64,000 bases of DNA from Oceanimonas pelagia (lineage in GTDB: Bacteria; Pseudomonadota; Gammaproteobacteria; Enterobacterales; Aeromonadaceae): the NCBI RefSeq assembly GCF_030849025.1, contig NZ_CP118224.1, positions 1,534,001 through 1,598,000 of the forward strand, read 5' to 3'. The notes under the pieces are model-generated. The model was not told the DNA's origin, did not search any database, and saw only the letters and a program-made list of their open reading frames with translations. Both the position numbers and the translations under genes were made by a program. Positions 56,345 through 64,000 of the stretch are shown piece by piece. The stretch's first letter is position 1, and the number at the start of each line of letters is the position of its first letter.

Positions 56345-58930
56345 TCACCCGGCCAGAAAATCCTGGGCGAAGCGCTGCAACACGCCGCCGGCGGCATATA
56401 CCTTCACCTCATCGGCGGTGTCGAGCCGGCAGGTCACGGGCACATCCAGCTTTTCGCCGCTGGTGCGGGTGATCACCAGCGCCAGCTCGGCGCCGGGGGT
56501 GATGTCGCCAACCACGTCATAGAGTTCGGTGCCGTCCAGCCCAAGAGTGTGACGGTTGGTGCCGGGTTTGAATTCCAGCGGCAGCACCCCCATGCCCACC
56601 AGGTTGGTGCGGTGAATGCGCTCAAACCCTTCGGCCACAATGGCCTCCACCCCGGCCAGGCGCACGCCCTTGGCGGCCCAGTCCCGGGACGAGCCCTGGC
56701 CGTAGTCGGCGCCGGCCACGATGATCAGCGGCTGCTTGCGGTTCATGTAGGTTTCAATGGCTTCCCACATGCGGGTGACCTTGCCTTCCGGCTCAATACG
56801 CGCCAGCGACCCCTGCACCACCTCGCCGTTCTCCCGCACCATTTCATTAAACAGCTTGGGGTTGGCCAGGGTCGCGCGCTGGGCGGTCAGGTGATCGCCA
56901 CGGTGGGTGGCATAGGAGTTGAAGTCCTCTTCCGGCACGCCCATGCGGGCCAGGTATTCCCCCGCCGCGCTGGAGGGCAGAATGGCGTTGGAAGGCGACA
57001 GGTGATCGGTGGTGATGTTGTCGCCCAGAATCGCCAGCGGCCGCATGCCGGAAAGACTGCGTTCACCGGCCAGCGCCCCTTCCCAGTAGGGCGGGCGGCG
57101 AATATAGGTGCTTTGCGGCCGCCAGTCGTACAACGGCTGGCTGCTGCGGGCGCCGTCGTCCGGCTTGAACATCTGAATGTACACCCGGTTGAACTGCTCC
57201 GGCTTCACACACTCGCCCACCACCGCATCTATTTCTTCATCACTGGGCCACAGATCGTTCAGATATACCAGCTTGCCGCTGGCGTCGGTGCCGAGGGCGT
57301 CGCGCTCAATGTCAAAACGAATGGTGCCCGCCAGAGCATAGGCCACCACCAGCGGCGGCGAGGCCAGAAACGCCTGCCGGGCATAGGGGTGAATGCGGCC
57401 GTCAAAGTTGCGGTTGCCCGAGAGCACGGCGGTGGTGTAGAGATCGCGTTCAATAATTTCTTGCTGAATGGCCGGATCGAGCGCGCCGCTCATGCCGTTA
57501 CAGGTGGTGCAGGCATAGCCCACAATGCCAAAGCCGAGTCGCTCCAGCTCCGGCAACAGGCCGGCCTCTTCCAGATACAGCCTGGCCACTTTCGAACCGG
57601 GCGCAAACGAGGTTTTCACCCAGGGCCGACGCACCAGCCCGAGCTGGTTGGCCTTTTTCGCCAGCAGTCCCGCCGCCACCAGGTTGCGGGGGTTGCTGGT
57701 GTTGGTGCAGGAGGTAATGGCGGCAATGATCACGGCGCCGTCCGGCAGCGCGCCGGGGATTTGCTGCCACGGGCCGGCAATGCCGCGTGCGGCCAGCTCA
57801 CTGGTGGGCAGGCGGCGATGCGGGCTGGATGGCCCCGCCATGTTGCGGGTGACGCTGGAAATATCAAATTCCAGCACCCGTTCGTACTCGGCGGTAGTGA
57901 GCGCGTCGGCCCAGAGGCCGGTTTGCCGGGCATATTGCTCTACCAGCTTCACCTGAGCGTCGTCGCGGCCGGTGAGCTTCAGGTAGTTGATGGTCTGCTC
58001 GTCGATATAGAACAGGCCGGCGGTGGCGCCGTATTCCGGGGTCATGTTGGCAATGGTGGCCCGATCGCCAATGGTGAGCTCCCGGGTGCCCTCGCCAAAG
58101 AATTCCAGATACGCCGACACCACCCGCTCATTGCGCAGAAACTCGGTCAGCGCCAGCACCAGGTCGGTGGCGGTAATGCCGGGCCGGCGCCGACCGGTGA
58201 GCCTGACGCCCACTATGTCCGGCAGCCGCATCATGGAGGGCCGGCCCAGCATCACGGTTTCGGCCTCCAGCCCGCCCACACCGATGGCGATCACCCCCAG
58301 CGCATCCACGTGCGGAGTGTGGCTGTCGGTGCCGACACAGGTATCGGGAAAGGCGACGCCGTCCTTTACCTGCACCACCGGCGACATTTTCTCCAGGTTG
58401 ATCTGGTGCATGATGCCGTTGCCGGCGGGGATCACGCTCACGTTCTCAAAGGCGGTCTTGCACCATTCAATAAAATGAAAACGGTCTTCGTTGCGCCTGT
58501 CTTCAATGGCGCGGTTTTTCTCAAAGGCGTCCGGCTCAAAGCCGGCGTGCTCCACCGCCAGCGAGTGATCCACAATCAGCTGGGTCTCCACCACCGGATT
58601 CACCCGGGACGGATCGCCGCCTTGTTCGGCAATGGCATCGCGCAGGCCCGCCAGATCCACCAGTGCGGTCTGGCCGAGAATGTCGTGGCACACCACCCGT
58701 GCCGGATACCAGGGAAAGTCGGCATCGCGCCGGCGCTCAATGATCTGGCGCAGGCAGGCGGTAAGGTGCTCCGGCTCGCAGCGGCGGACCAGCTGCTCGG
58801 CCAGCACCCGCGAGGTGTAGGGCAGCCGCTCATAGGCGCCGGGGACGATGGCATTCACCGCTTCCCGGGCATCAAAAAAATCCAGTCCGCTGCCGGCCAG
58901 CGGCTTGCGGTAGTGGGTATTGTTGGTCAT
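56345..58930 (-). CDS. acnD: 2-methylcitrate dehydratase, Fe/S-dependent
   Basis: An 861-residue aconitase-family enzyme. The iron-sulfur Cys are in ITSCTNTSNPRNLVAAG and YACTTCNGMSGALD; the swivel domain near the C terminus has GADYGQGSSRDWAAKG. It dehydrates 2-methylcitrate to methyl-aconitate, completed by PrpF. It lies between prpC and prpF, which separates it from housekeeping AcnA. Confidence 0.94.
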   Translation of the reverse strand: MTNNTHYRKPLAGSGLDFFDAREAVNAIVPGAYERLPYTSRVLAEQLVRRCEPEHLTACLRQIIERRRDADFPWYPARVVCHDILGQTALVDLAGLRDAIAEQGGDPSRVNPVVETQLIVDHSLAVEHAGFEPDAFEKNRAIEDRRNEDRFHFIEWCKTAFENVSVIPAGNGIMHQINLEKMSPVVQVKDGVAFPDTCVGTDSHTPHVDALGVIAIGVGGLEAETVMLGRPSMMRLPDIVGVRLTGRRRPGITATDLVLALTEFLRNERVVSAYLEFFGEGTRELTIGDRATIANMTPEYGATAGLFYIDEQTINYLKLTGRDDAQVKLVEQYARQTGLWADALTTAEYERVLEFDISSVTRNMAGPSSPHRRLPTSELAARGIAGPWQQIPGALPDGAVIIAAITSCTNTSNPRNLVAAGLLAKKANQLGLVRRPWVKTSFAPGSKVARLYLEEAGLLPELERLGFGIVGYACTTCNGMSGALDPAIQQEIIERDLYTTAVLSGNRNFDGRIHPYARQAFLASPPLVVAYALAGTIRFDIERDALGTDASGKLVYLNDLWPSDEEIDAVVGECVKPEQFNRVYIQMFKPDDGARSSQPLYDWRPQSTYIRRPPYWEGALAGERSLSGMRPLAILGDNITTDHLSPSNAILPSSAAGEYLARMGVPEEDFNSYATHRGDHLTAQRATLANPKLFNEMVRENGEVVQGSLARIEPEGKVTRMWEAIETYMNRKQPLIIVAGADYGQGSSRDWAAKGVRLAGVEAIVAEGFERIHRTNLVGMGVLPLEFKPGTNRHTLGLDGTELYDVVGDITPGAELALVITRTSGEKLDVPVTCRLDTADEVKVYAAGGVLQRFAQDFLAG

Positions 58931-59030
58931 TGCGTTCCTCCGCGCGTCTGTTGCTTACAGACGCCATCAAGCGGTATGTCGTGCCGTGCCCGCTGTTCAC
59001 ATGAACCGGAAACGCGGGCGTGGTGCGGGG

Positions 59031-60191
59031 TTAGTCCCGCTCCTCAATGGGCAGCCAGGCCTGCGGCTCGGGACCGATGTAGTCGGCGCTGGGCCGGATA
59101 ATGCGGTTGTTGGCGCGCTGCTCAAACACATGGGCGGCCCAGCCGGTGACCCGGCTCATCACGAAGATGGGGGTGAACAACTTGGTGGGAATGCCCATAA
59201 AGTGATAGGCGGAAGCGTGAAAGAAGTCGGCGTTGCAGAACAGGTTTTTTTCCCGTTTCATGACCTGCTCTACCCGCTCCGACACCGCATAGAGATGGGT
59301 GTCGCCCACCTCTGCGGCGAGCTGCTTCGACCACGCCTTGATCAGGGCGTTGCGCGGGTCGGACTCGCGATAAATGGCGTGACCAAAGCCCATGATTTTT
59401 TCCTTGTTGGCCAGCATGCTCATGATGCCGGCTTCGGCCTCATCCGGGGTTTGCCAGCGCTCGATCATCGCCATCGCCGCCTCGTTGGCGCCGCCGTGCA
59501 ACGGGCCACGCAAACTGCCGATGGCGGCGGTGATGCAGGAATGCAGATCCGAGAGCGTGGAGGCGCACACCCGGGCGGTAAAGGTGGAGGCGTTGAATTC
59601 GTGCTCGGCATAGAGCACCAGCGAGCAGTGCATTACCCGCTTGTGCAAATCCGACGGCGCCTGGCCGGTGAGCATTTCCAGAAAATAGCCGCCAATGCTG
59701 TCCTGCTCCGGGCAACAGGTGTCAATGCGCACGCCGTCGTGGCTGTAGCGGTACCAGTAGCAGATAATGGCCGGCAGCAGGGCCAGCAGGGTGTCGGCCT
59801 TGCTCTCCTGCTCGGAAAAATCCCGCTCCTGATCCAGGTTGCCCAGCACGGAGCAACCGGTGCGCATCACATCCATGGGGTGCGCGCTGGCGGGAATTTC
59901 TTCCAGCACCCGGCACAGGGCGGCGGGCAAGCCACGGCGGGCGATCAGCCGTTGCTTGTAGTCGTTCAGCTCGTTCCGGTTGGGCAGCTTGCCTTTCAGC
60001 AGCAGGTGGGCCACTTCCTCGAACTCGGCATGATGGGCCAGATCGGTAATGTCATAGCCCCGGTAGGTCAGCCCGGTGCCGCTCTTGCCCACGGTGCACA
60101 GGGCCGTTGTGCCGGCGCTCTGGCCACGCAGGCCGGCGCCTCCCGGTTGTTTGTCATCCTTTTTCTTGTCGGCTACGGCAAACGCAGTCAT
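59031..60191 (-). CDS. prpC: 2-methylcitrate synthase
   Basis: A 386-residue citrate-synthase family enzyme. LRGQSAGTTALCTVGKSG, the His of ASTFTARVCAST-LHGGANEAAM and the second His region MGFGHAIYRESDPR are visible. It condenses propionyl-CoA with oxaloacetate. Adjacent prpB and acnD support PrpC over GltA. It lies 92 nt after prpB. Confidence 0.95.
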   Translation of the reverse strand: MTAFAVADKKKDDKQPGGAGLRGQSAGTTALCTVGKSGTGLTYRGYDITDLAHHAEFEEVAHLLLKGKLPNRNELNDYKQRLIARRGLPAALCRVLEEIPASAHPMDVMRTGCSVLGNLDQERDFSEQESKADTLLALLPAIICYWYRYSHDGVRIDTCCPEQDSIGGYFLEMLTGQAPSDLHKRVMHCSLVLYAEHEFNASTFTARVCASTLSDLHSCITAAIGSLRGPLHGGANEAAMAMIERWQTPDEAEAGIMSMLANKEKIMGFGHAIYRESDPRNALIKAWSKQLAAEVGDTHLYAVSERVEQVMKREKNLFCNADFFHASAYHFMGIPTKLFTPIFVMSRVTGWAAHVFEQRANNRIIRPSADYIGPEPQAWLPIEERD

Positions 60192-60283
60192 GGCACTCTC
60201 CTTGTTGGTTTTGGTCGAATATCGTGATCACGTGTTTAAGCACTGTTATCTGTCATTGATCACTTTTTTGGCTGAATGGCGGG

Positions 60284-61162
60284 TTAGTCGCCCCGTTGCT
60301 CGCTGAACAACCGATCGAGCTTTTTCTCGTAATCGTGGTAGCCCAGGTAATGGTAGAGCTGCTCGCGGGTCTGCATGCTGTCCACCACCTGGCGCTGATG
60401 GCCATCTTTCAGCACATGCTGATATACGTTCAGTGCCGCCTGGTTCATGGCGCGAAACGCCGACAGCGGATACAGCACCATGCTCACACCGCACTCGGCC
60501 AGCTCGTCCCGGCTGAACAGCGGGGTCTGGCCAAACTCGGTAATGTTGGCAAGAATGGGCACCTTGACCGCGTCGGCAAACTGCCGGTACTGCTCCAGGG
60601 TGTTGATGGCCTCGGGGAAAATCATGTCGGCTCCCGCCTCCACGCAGGCAATGGCGCGGTCGATAGCGGCGTTCATGCCTTCCACCGCCAGCGCATCGGT
60701 GCGCGCCATGATCACAAAATCGGGATCTGTGCGGGCATCCACCGCCGCCTTGATCCGATCCACCATCTCGTCCTGGCTGACGATCGCCTTGTTGGGGCGG
60801 TGGCCACAGCGCTTTTGCGCCACCTGATCTTCCATGTGTACGGCGGCGGCGCCGGCGCGCTCCATCTCTTTAATGGTGCGGGCAATGTTAAAGGCCCCGC
60901 CAAAACCGGTGTCGATATCCACCAGCAATGGCAGGCCGGAGGCGGCGGTAATGCGGCGGACGTCTTCCAGCACATCGTTAAGGGTGGTGATGCCCAAATC
61001 CGGCAGGCCATAAGAGGCATTGGCGATGCCGCCACCGGAGAGATAAATGGCCTGGTGGCCCACCTGCTCCGCCATCATGGCGCAGTAAGCGTTAATGGTG
61101 CCCACCACCTGCAGGGGGTGACTGTCGGCCACGGCCTGGCGGAATCGTGCTCCCGGACTCAT
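60284..61162 (-). CDS. prpB: Methylisocitrate lyase
   Basis: A 292-residue ICL/PEPM-family barrel. [20 protein letters not shown] opens the protein; the active-site loop is [12 protein letters not shown] with the catalytic Cys, and [19 protein letters not shown] carries metal/substrate contacts. It splits 2-methylisocitrate to pyruvate and succinate. The start overlaps the regulator stop (ATGA), so regulator and lyase are one transcript. Confidence 0.96.
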   Translation of the reverse strand: MSPGARFRQAVADSHPLQVVGTINAYCAMMAEQVGHQAIYLSGGGIANASYGLPDLGITTLNDVLEDVRRITAASGLPLLVDIDTGFGGAFNIARTIKEMERAGAAAVHMEDQVAQKRCGHRPNKAIVSQDEMVDRIKAAVDARTDPDFVIMARTDALAVEGMNAAIDRAIACVEAGADMIFPEAINTLEQYRQFADAVKVPILANITEFGQTPLFSRDELAECGVSMVLYPLSAFRAMNQAALNVYQHVLKDGHQRQVVDSMQTREQLYHYLGYHDYEKKLDRLFSEQRGD

Positions 61163-61911
61163 ACGCTTTCTCCTTGTTCATCATTGAGTTGTTGTGCAAT
61201 CAGTTGCCGGCTGCGCATGATATGACGGCGCATCAGCAGCTCGGCCAGCTCGGCGTCCCGCTCCCGTAGGGCCGACAGCAGGTGGTAATGCTCGGCCAGC
61301 GCTTGCTGCGGACGGGAATGGGAACGCTGGGACTGATGACGGTACATGCGCAGCAGGTGGTAAAGCTCGTCACACAGCAGGCCAATCAGGGTGCCGTTGC
61401 GGCTGGCCTGAATAATGCGGTAGTGAAAGTCGAAATCTCCCTGCTGGTGGAAATAGGAGGCGCCTTCCACCTCCTCAATGTGCTGGCCGTGGGTATCCAG
61501 CAGTTGCTGCAGGGCTTCGAGCTCCTGGTCGGTAATGTGCTCGCAGGCCAGGCGCACCGCCATGCCCTCAAGGGCTTCGCGCACCGCGTAGATCTCCACC
61601 AGCCTGGCCCGGCTGAGGGCAATGACCCGTGCGCCCACATGGGGGGCCCGCTCAATCAAACCCAAGGACTCCACCCGCATGATGGCCTCGCGCAGCGGGC
61701 CGCGACTCACCCCAAAACGGCGCGCCAGCTCCGGCTCGGAGATTTTGCTGCCGGCGGCAAACTCCCCCTTCACGATCAGATCGATCAGCTGCTCGGTCAG
61801 GTTTTCCGACTTGGTCAGCTCCCTCTCCTCGGTCAGTGACAAGGGGGCCTCGCACACTGTGGAGGCGCTCTGCCGGCCTGAATCTCTCTGTATTGCTTCT
61901 TGCTCGCTCAT
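61159..61911 (-). CDS. GntR/FadR-family regulator of the prp genes
   Basis: A 250-residue GntR regulator of the FCD subfamily. The winged helix is [20 protein letters not shown] (near residues 58-78), with a long disordered N terminus. The FCD domain has three likely metal-binding His ([26 protein letters not shown]). Its position at the head of the methylcitrate genes makes it the likely propionate/methylcitrate-responsive repressor, functionally PrpR. No clear ribosome site precedes the ATG at 61911; an operator-like TGTCAACA sits there instead. Confidence 0.88.
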   Translation of the reverse strand: MSEQEAIQRDSGRQSASTVCEAPLSLTEERELTKSENLTEQLIDLIVKGEFAAGSKISEPELARRFGVSRGPLREAIMRVESLGLIERAPHVGARVIALSRARLVEIYAVREALEGMAVRLACEHITDQELEALQQLLDTHGQHIEEVEGASYFHQQGDFDFHYRIIQASRNGTLIGLLCDELYHLLRMYRHQSQRSHSRPQQALAEHYHLLSALRERDAELAELLMRRHIMRSRQLIAQQLNDEQGESV

Positions 61912-61917
61912 TCAATG

Positions 61918-61925
61918 TGTCAACA
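61918..61925. promoter_or_regulatory. GntR-type operator copy 1
   Basis: TGTCAACA, 6 nt upstream of the regulator start codon. It matches the TNGTNNACNA core typical of FCD-type GntR operators and has an inverted copy at 61981. Confidence 0.55.
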
Positions 61926-61980
61926 ATTTAACGGATATGAAACAAAATTATCACCACAAACGAGGTTCATCAAGGTGATG

Positions 61981-61988
61981 TGTTGACA
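61981..61988. promoter_or_regulatory. GntR-type operator copy 2
   Basis: TGTTGACA, the reverse complement of copy 1, 55 nt further upstream and inside the presumed promoter of the prp genes. Confidence 0.55.
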
Positions 61989-62088
61989 ATATTGGTTAGA
62001 CTTTAGTCTGAGCCGTCGGCAATGCAGACAGGATTGATGGCGGCTTGCCGGCCAGGGAATGACGCTGTGAATGGGGAAAGCTGCAGTT

Positions 62089-62122
62089 ACAGAAATGGCA
62101 GGCCTGCGCCTGCCATTTCTGT
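62089..62122. repeat. Perfect 15-bp stem-loop
   Basis: 62089-62103 pairs perfectly with 62108-62122 (loop CTGC), no T run. The surrounding gap (61912-62225) has no gene; besides this and the operators it holds REP-like fragments (CTCCCGCCTTCGTAGGAG near 62190). Confidence 0.75.
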
Positions 62123-62225
62123 GTATGAAGAAAGACTGGGTTGTCTGTGCCACTCCCGCAAAAGCGGAAGTCCGGTGCAATATGTCATGGGCTCCCGCCT
62201 TCGTAGGAGCGATGCACCAGAAAGA

Positions 62226-63179
62226 TTACTGCACCTTGCCCTTGAGCAGCGCCTCTATGCTGCCCACCGCACCCAGCACACTGCTGGCCTCGTAGGGCAG
62301 GAAGATGCGATCCCCCTCCTTGCCGATTTCGGGCAGGGTTTTCAGGTATTCCAGCCCCAGCAGGTAACCCACCACCATTTGCGGATCGAGCCGGTCGCTG
62401 CCGGCAGCCAGTACCTGGTCAATGGCCTGGCGCTGGCCGTCGGCCATCAGAATGGCGGCTTCCTTTTCGCCTTCCGCTACCAGAATGTTGGAACGCTTCT
62501 CCCCTTCCGCCCGGGCGATGGCGGCTTCGCGCTCACCGTTGGCCTGCAGCACCAGGGCCCGGCGCTCCCGCTCGGCGGCCATTTGCTTACGCATGGCGTC
62601 TTCCACCTCGGCGGGGATCATGATGTCCTGGATCTCCACCCGGGTGACCTTGACCCCCCACTTGTTGCCGGCTTCGTCCATTACCAGCTGCAGCTTGTCG
62701 TTGATCTCCTGGCGGGATTCAAACAGCTTGTCGAGCTCCATTTTGCCCACCTCGGAGCGCAGCGAGGTCTTGGCCAGGATCTCGATGGCCTGGATCAGGT
62801 TTTCGGTCTGGTATACCGCCCGCTCGGGATCGATCACCTGAAAATACAGGGCGCCGTTCACGGTCACACTGACGTTGTCGGCGGTGATCACCGACTGACC
62901 GGGAAAATCGAGTACGGTTTCGCGCCGGTCGATGCGGGTTTCCTCCTGCACCACGGCCACATTCTCGCCGCCGATGGCCTGGTAACGGCGCACCTTGATG
63001 GAGCGGGGCTTGTCGACAAAGGGAATAATCCAGTTAATGCCCGGGCTCAGGGTTTTCTGGTAGCTGCCCAGGCGCTCAATGACCACGGCTTCCGACTGCT
63101 GCACTATCATCAGCCCCTTGATCACCAGTGCCAGCACCAGCACGGTAAACACCAGGGCAATAATCAACATCACATCCAT
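62226..63179 (-). CDS. qmcA: SPFH/stomatin-like membrane protein (QmcA)
   Basis: A 317-residue protein with one N-terminal membrane helix (MDVMLIIALVFTVLVLALVI), an SPFH domain (VQQSEAVVIERLGSYQKTLS, VKVTRVEIQDI) and a coiled-coil (QMAAERERRALVLQANGERE). Such proteins form membrane rings around proteases such as FtsH in E. coli. It pairs with an NfeD-like protein, encoded directly upstream, as in the E. coli qmcA-ybbK pair. Confidence 0.92.
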   Translation of the reverse strand: MDVMLIIALVFTVLVLALVIKGLMIVQQSEAVVIERLGSYQKTLSPGINWIIPFVDKPRSIKVRRYQAIGGENVAVVQEETRIDRRETVLDFPGQSVITADNVSVTVNGALYFQVIDPERAVYQTENLIQAIEILAKTSLRSEVGKMELDKLFESRQEINDKLQLVMDEAGNKWGVKVTRVEIQDIMIPAEVEDAMRKQMAAERERRALVLQANGEREAAIARAEGEKRSNILVAEGEKEAAILMADGQRQAIDQVLAAGSDRLDPQMVVGYLLGLEYLKTLPEIGKEGDRIFLPYEASSVLGAVGSIEALLKGKVQ

Positions 63180-63231
63180 GACACAATCCCCTTGTTATTG
63201 AAATTCGGCTGTAAAGGTTTTCTCGCTGATA

Positions 63232-63654
63232 TTATTCGGGTTGCTTGACGATGGCGGTAATGCCGTCGAAACGGACGATTTCCACTTCCTCGCCTTCCTT
63301 TAGCTCAGTGCCGGGCAGGCCACGCACCATAAACACATCCCCTTCCAGCTTGAGTCGCAGCTCACCGCTATGATGGCGCACCAGAGTGCCGGTTTGATGA
63401 CGGCTTTCCCCCGCCAGCCCGCTTTGCCGGCGCGAGGGCGCCAACTCGCGAAAGGCTTTTTTCAGCAAGGGTGCCAGCACGCCGGTGGCAATGGCAAAGG
63501 CAAACCACTGGCCGGTGGCGCCCACATCAAGCAGGGCCGCGGTCATGGCGACCAGCGCCGCCAGCCCCATGGCAAAGGCAAAAAAGCCGGTACCGAGCAG
63601 TTCGGCCAGCAACAGAACCAGGGCGGCAATCAGCCACAGATGCCAGGCAAGCAC
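63232..63654 (-). CDS. NfeD family membrane protein
   Basis: A 140-residue protein with two or three N-terminal hydrophobic helices ([36 protein letters not shown]) and a C-terminal OB-fold ([20 protein letters not shown]). NfeD proteins work with SPFH partners at the membrane. Start is GTG 63654 with GAGGTG upstream. It is first of a two-gene unit with qmcA. Confidence 0.88.
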   Translation of the reverse strand: MLAWHLWLIAALVLLLAELLGTGFFAFAMGLAALVAMTAALLDVGATGQWFAFAIATGVLAPLLKKAFRELAPSRRQSGLAGESRHQTGTLVRHHSGELRLKLEGDVFMVRGLPGTELKEGEEVEIVRFDGITAIVKQPE

Positions 63655-63729
63655 GTCAATTCACCTCAGATGCAAATGGAACAGTGCTTACTATAGAAGA
63701 GCGGGGAGAAAGCGGGAAGGTGAAAGGGC

Positions 63730-63827
63730 GGGGATTGGGGATTGGGGATTGGGGATTGGGGATTGGGGATTGGGGATTGGGGATTGGGGATTGGGGATTG
63801 GGGATTGGGGATTGGGGATTGGGGATT
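63730..63827 (+). repeat. 14 perfect copies of GGGGATT
   Basis: A 7-nt unit repeated 14 times without error (98 nt). The plus strand has 14 runs of four G, ideal for G-quadruplexes. It resembles telomere repeats in form only. Apparent long frames through it (GLGIGDW or PNPQSPI repeats) are artefacts. Confidence 0.98.
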
Positions 63828-63831
63828 GGCA

Positions 63832-63913
63832 GTAGGTTGCCAATGAGCGCAGCGAATTGCAACACGAAGCCGACTGCGGGTTGTTGGGATTCGCGTAGCT
63901 CATCCCAACCTAC
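63832..63913. repeat. Inverted pair of REP-like elements
   Basis: Left arm 63832-63864 and right arm 63882-63913 are imperfect inverted copies of the element at 40761, forming a large hairpin with a short spacer. Further out, CCCCCGC/GCGGGGG (63943-63960) and a partial copy (63976-63992) form another repeat family. Confidence 0.75.
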
Positions 63914-64000
63914 GGCCTGTGATAAATGCAGAGGCCCATGGACCCCCGCCTTCGCGGGGGGGACAAATTCATAGACCTTCGCGGGGGTGACGTATTAGTC

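Noticed and set aside
56549..59101. 850-codon plus-strand frame opposite acnD
   Set aside because: Antisense shadow; acnD on the other strand has all aconitase motifs.
63471..63974. Frames of GLGIGDW or PNPQSPI repeats
   Set aside because: Produced by the GGGGATT heptamer repeat; 7-nt units give a 21-nt period in every frame.

Overview
The window is chromosomal DNA from a GC-rich gammaproteobacterium. Gene orders shared with Escherichia coli (thrS-infC-rpmI-rplT-pheST, minCDE beside ycgLMN, hisGDCBHAFI, yeaG-yeaH with a spoVR gene) and the overall set point to the Aeromonadales (an Oceanimonas/Oceanisphaera/Zobellella-like bacterium), but only the class is secure. About 70 features are supported. 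There is no rRNA, CRISPR array, prophage or insertion sequence. LAYOUT. 1-6 kb: translation cluster on the minus strand; infC appears to start at AUA, overlapping the thrS stop. 6-12.2 kb: a TerB-like protein, fructosamine kinase, FolM-like reductase, riboflavin synthase, NorM, a DUF3080 lipoprotein and three tRNA-Val(GAC) genes. 12.2-20 kb: an omega-amino-acid aminotransferase, an azoreductase, an intergenic region with a candidate small RNA and repeated palindromes, then the yeaG-yeaH-spoVR stress operon. 20-29.4 kb: fadR, dsbB, ycgLMN, minCDE, rnd, an unlisted 48-residue Arg-rich frame, tsaB, yoaA and a ZIP transporter. 29.4-33.1 kb: an orphan substrate-binding lipoprotein overlapping a membrane diguanylate cyclase with its own periplasmic binding domain. 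33.4-40.7 kb: the complete histidine operon with promoter, leader peptide (seven His in 15 residues) and attenuator. 40.7-42.9 kb: repeats and three accessory genes. 42.9-50.1 kb: a complete small chromosomal INTEGRON. The integrase gene is on the plus strand with a LexA box over its -10. Up to six cassettes lie on the minus strand, separated by recognisable attC sites; five have clear genes. 50.2-53 kb: FrnE-like oxidoreductase, DUF503 protein, Tat-exported PhoD phosphatase. 53-62 kb: the 2-methylcitrate cluster (GntR regulator, prpB, prpC, acnD, prpF, prpE). 62.2-64 kb: SPFH (QmcA)/NfeD pair, a 14-copy GGGGATT tandem repeat and REP-like repeats. MOST INTERESTING: the integron cargo looks like an anti-phage island. 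One 3-kb cassette carries a two-gene Hachiman system (HamA, a DUF1837/PD-(D/E)XK-type nuclease, and HamB, an SF2 helicase), unusually long and bicistronic for a cassette. Neighbouring cassettes encode an Mrr-like PD-(D/E)XK protein and an unrecognised 433-residue protein with a HEPN-type RX4H motif, a good candidate for an undescribed defence or RNase gene. Cassette genes are visibly AT-rich against the GC-rich chromosome, and intI carries an SOS box, so cassette shuffling is probably damage-inducible. All functional calls are from reading the sequence; no database search was run.
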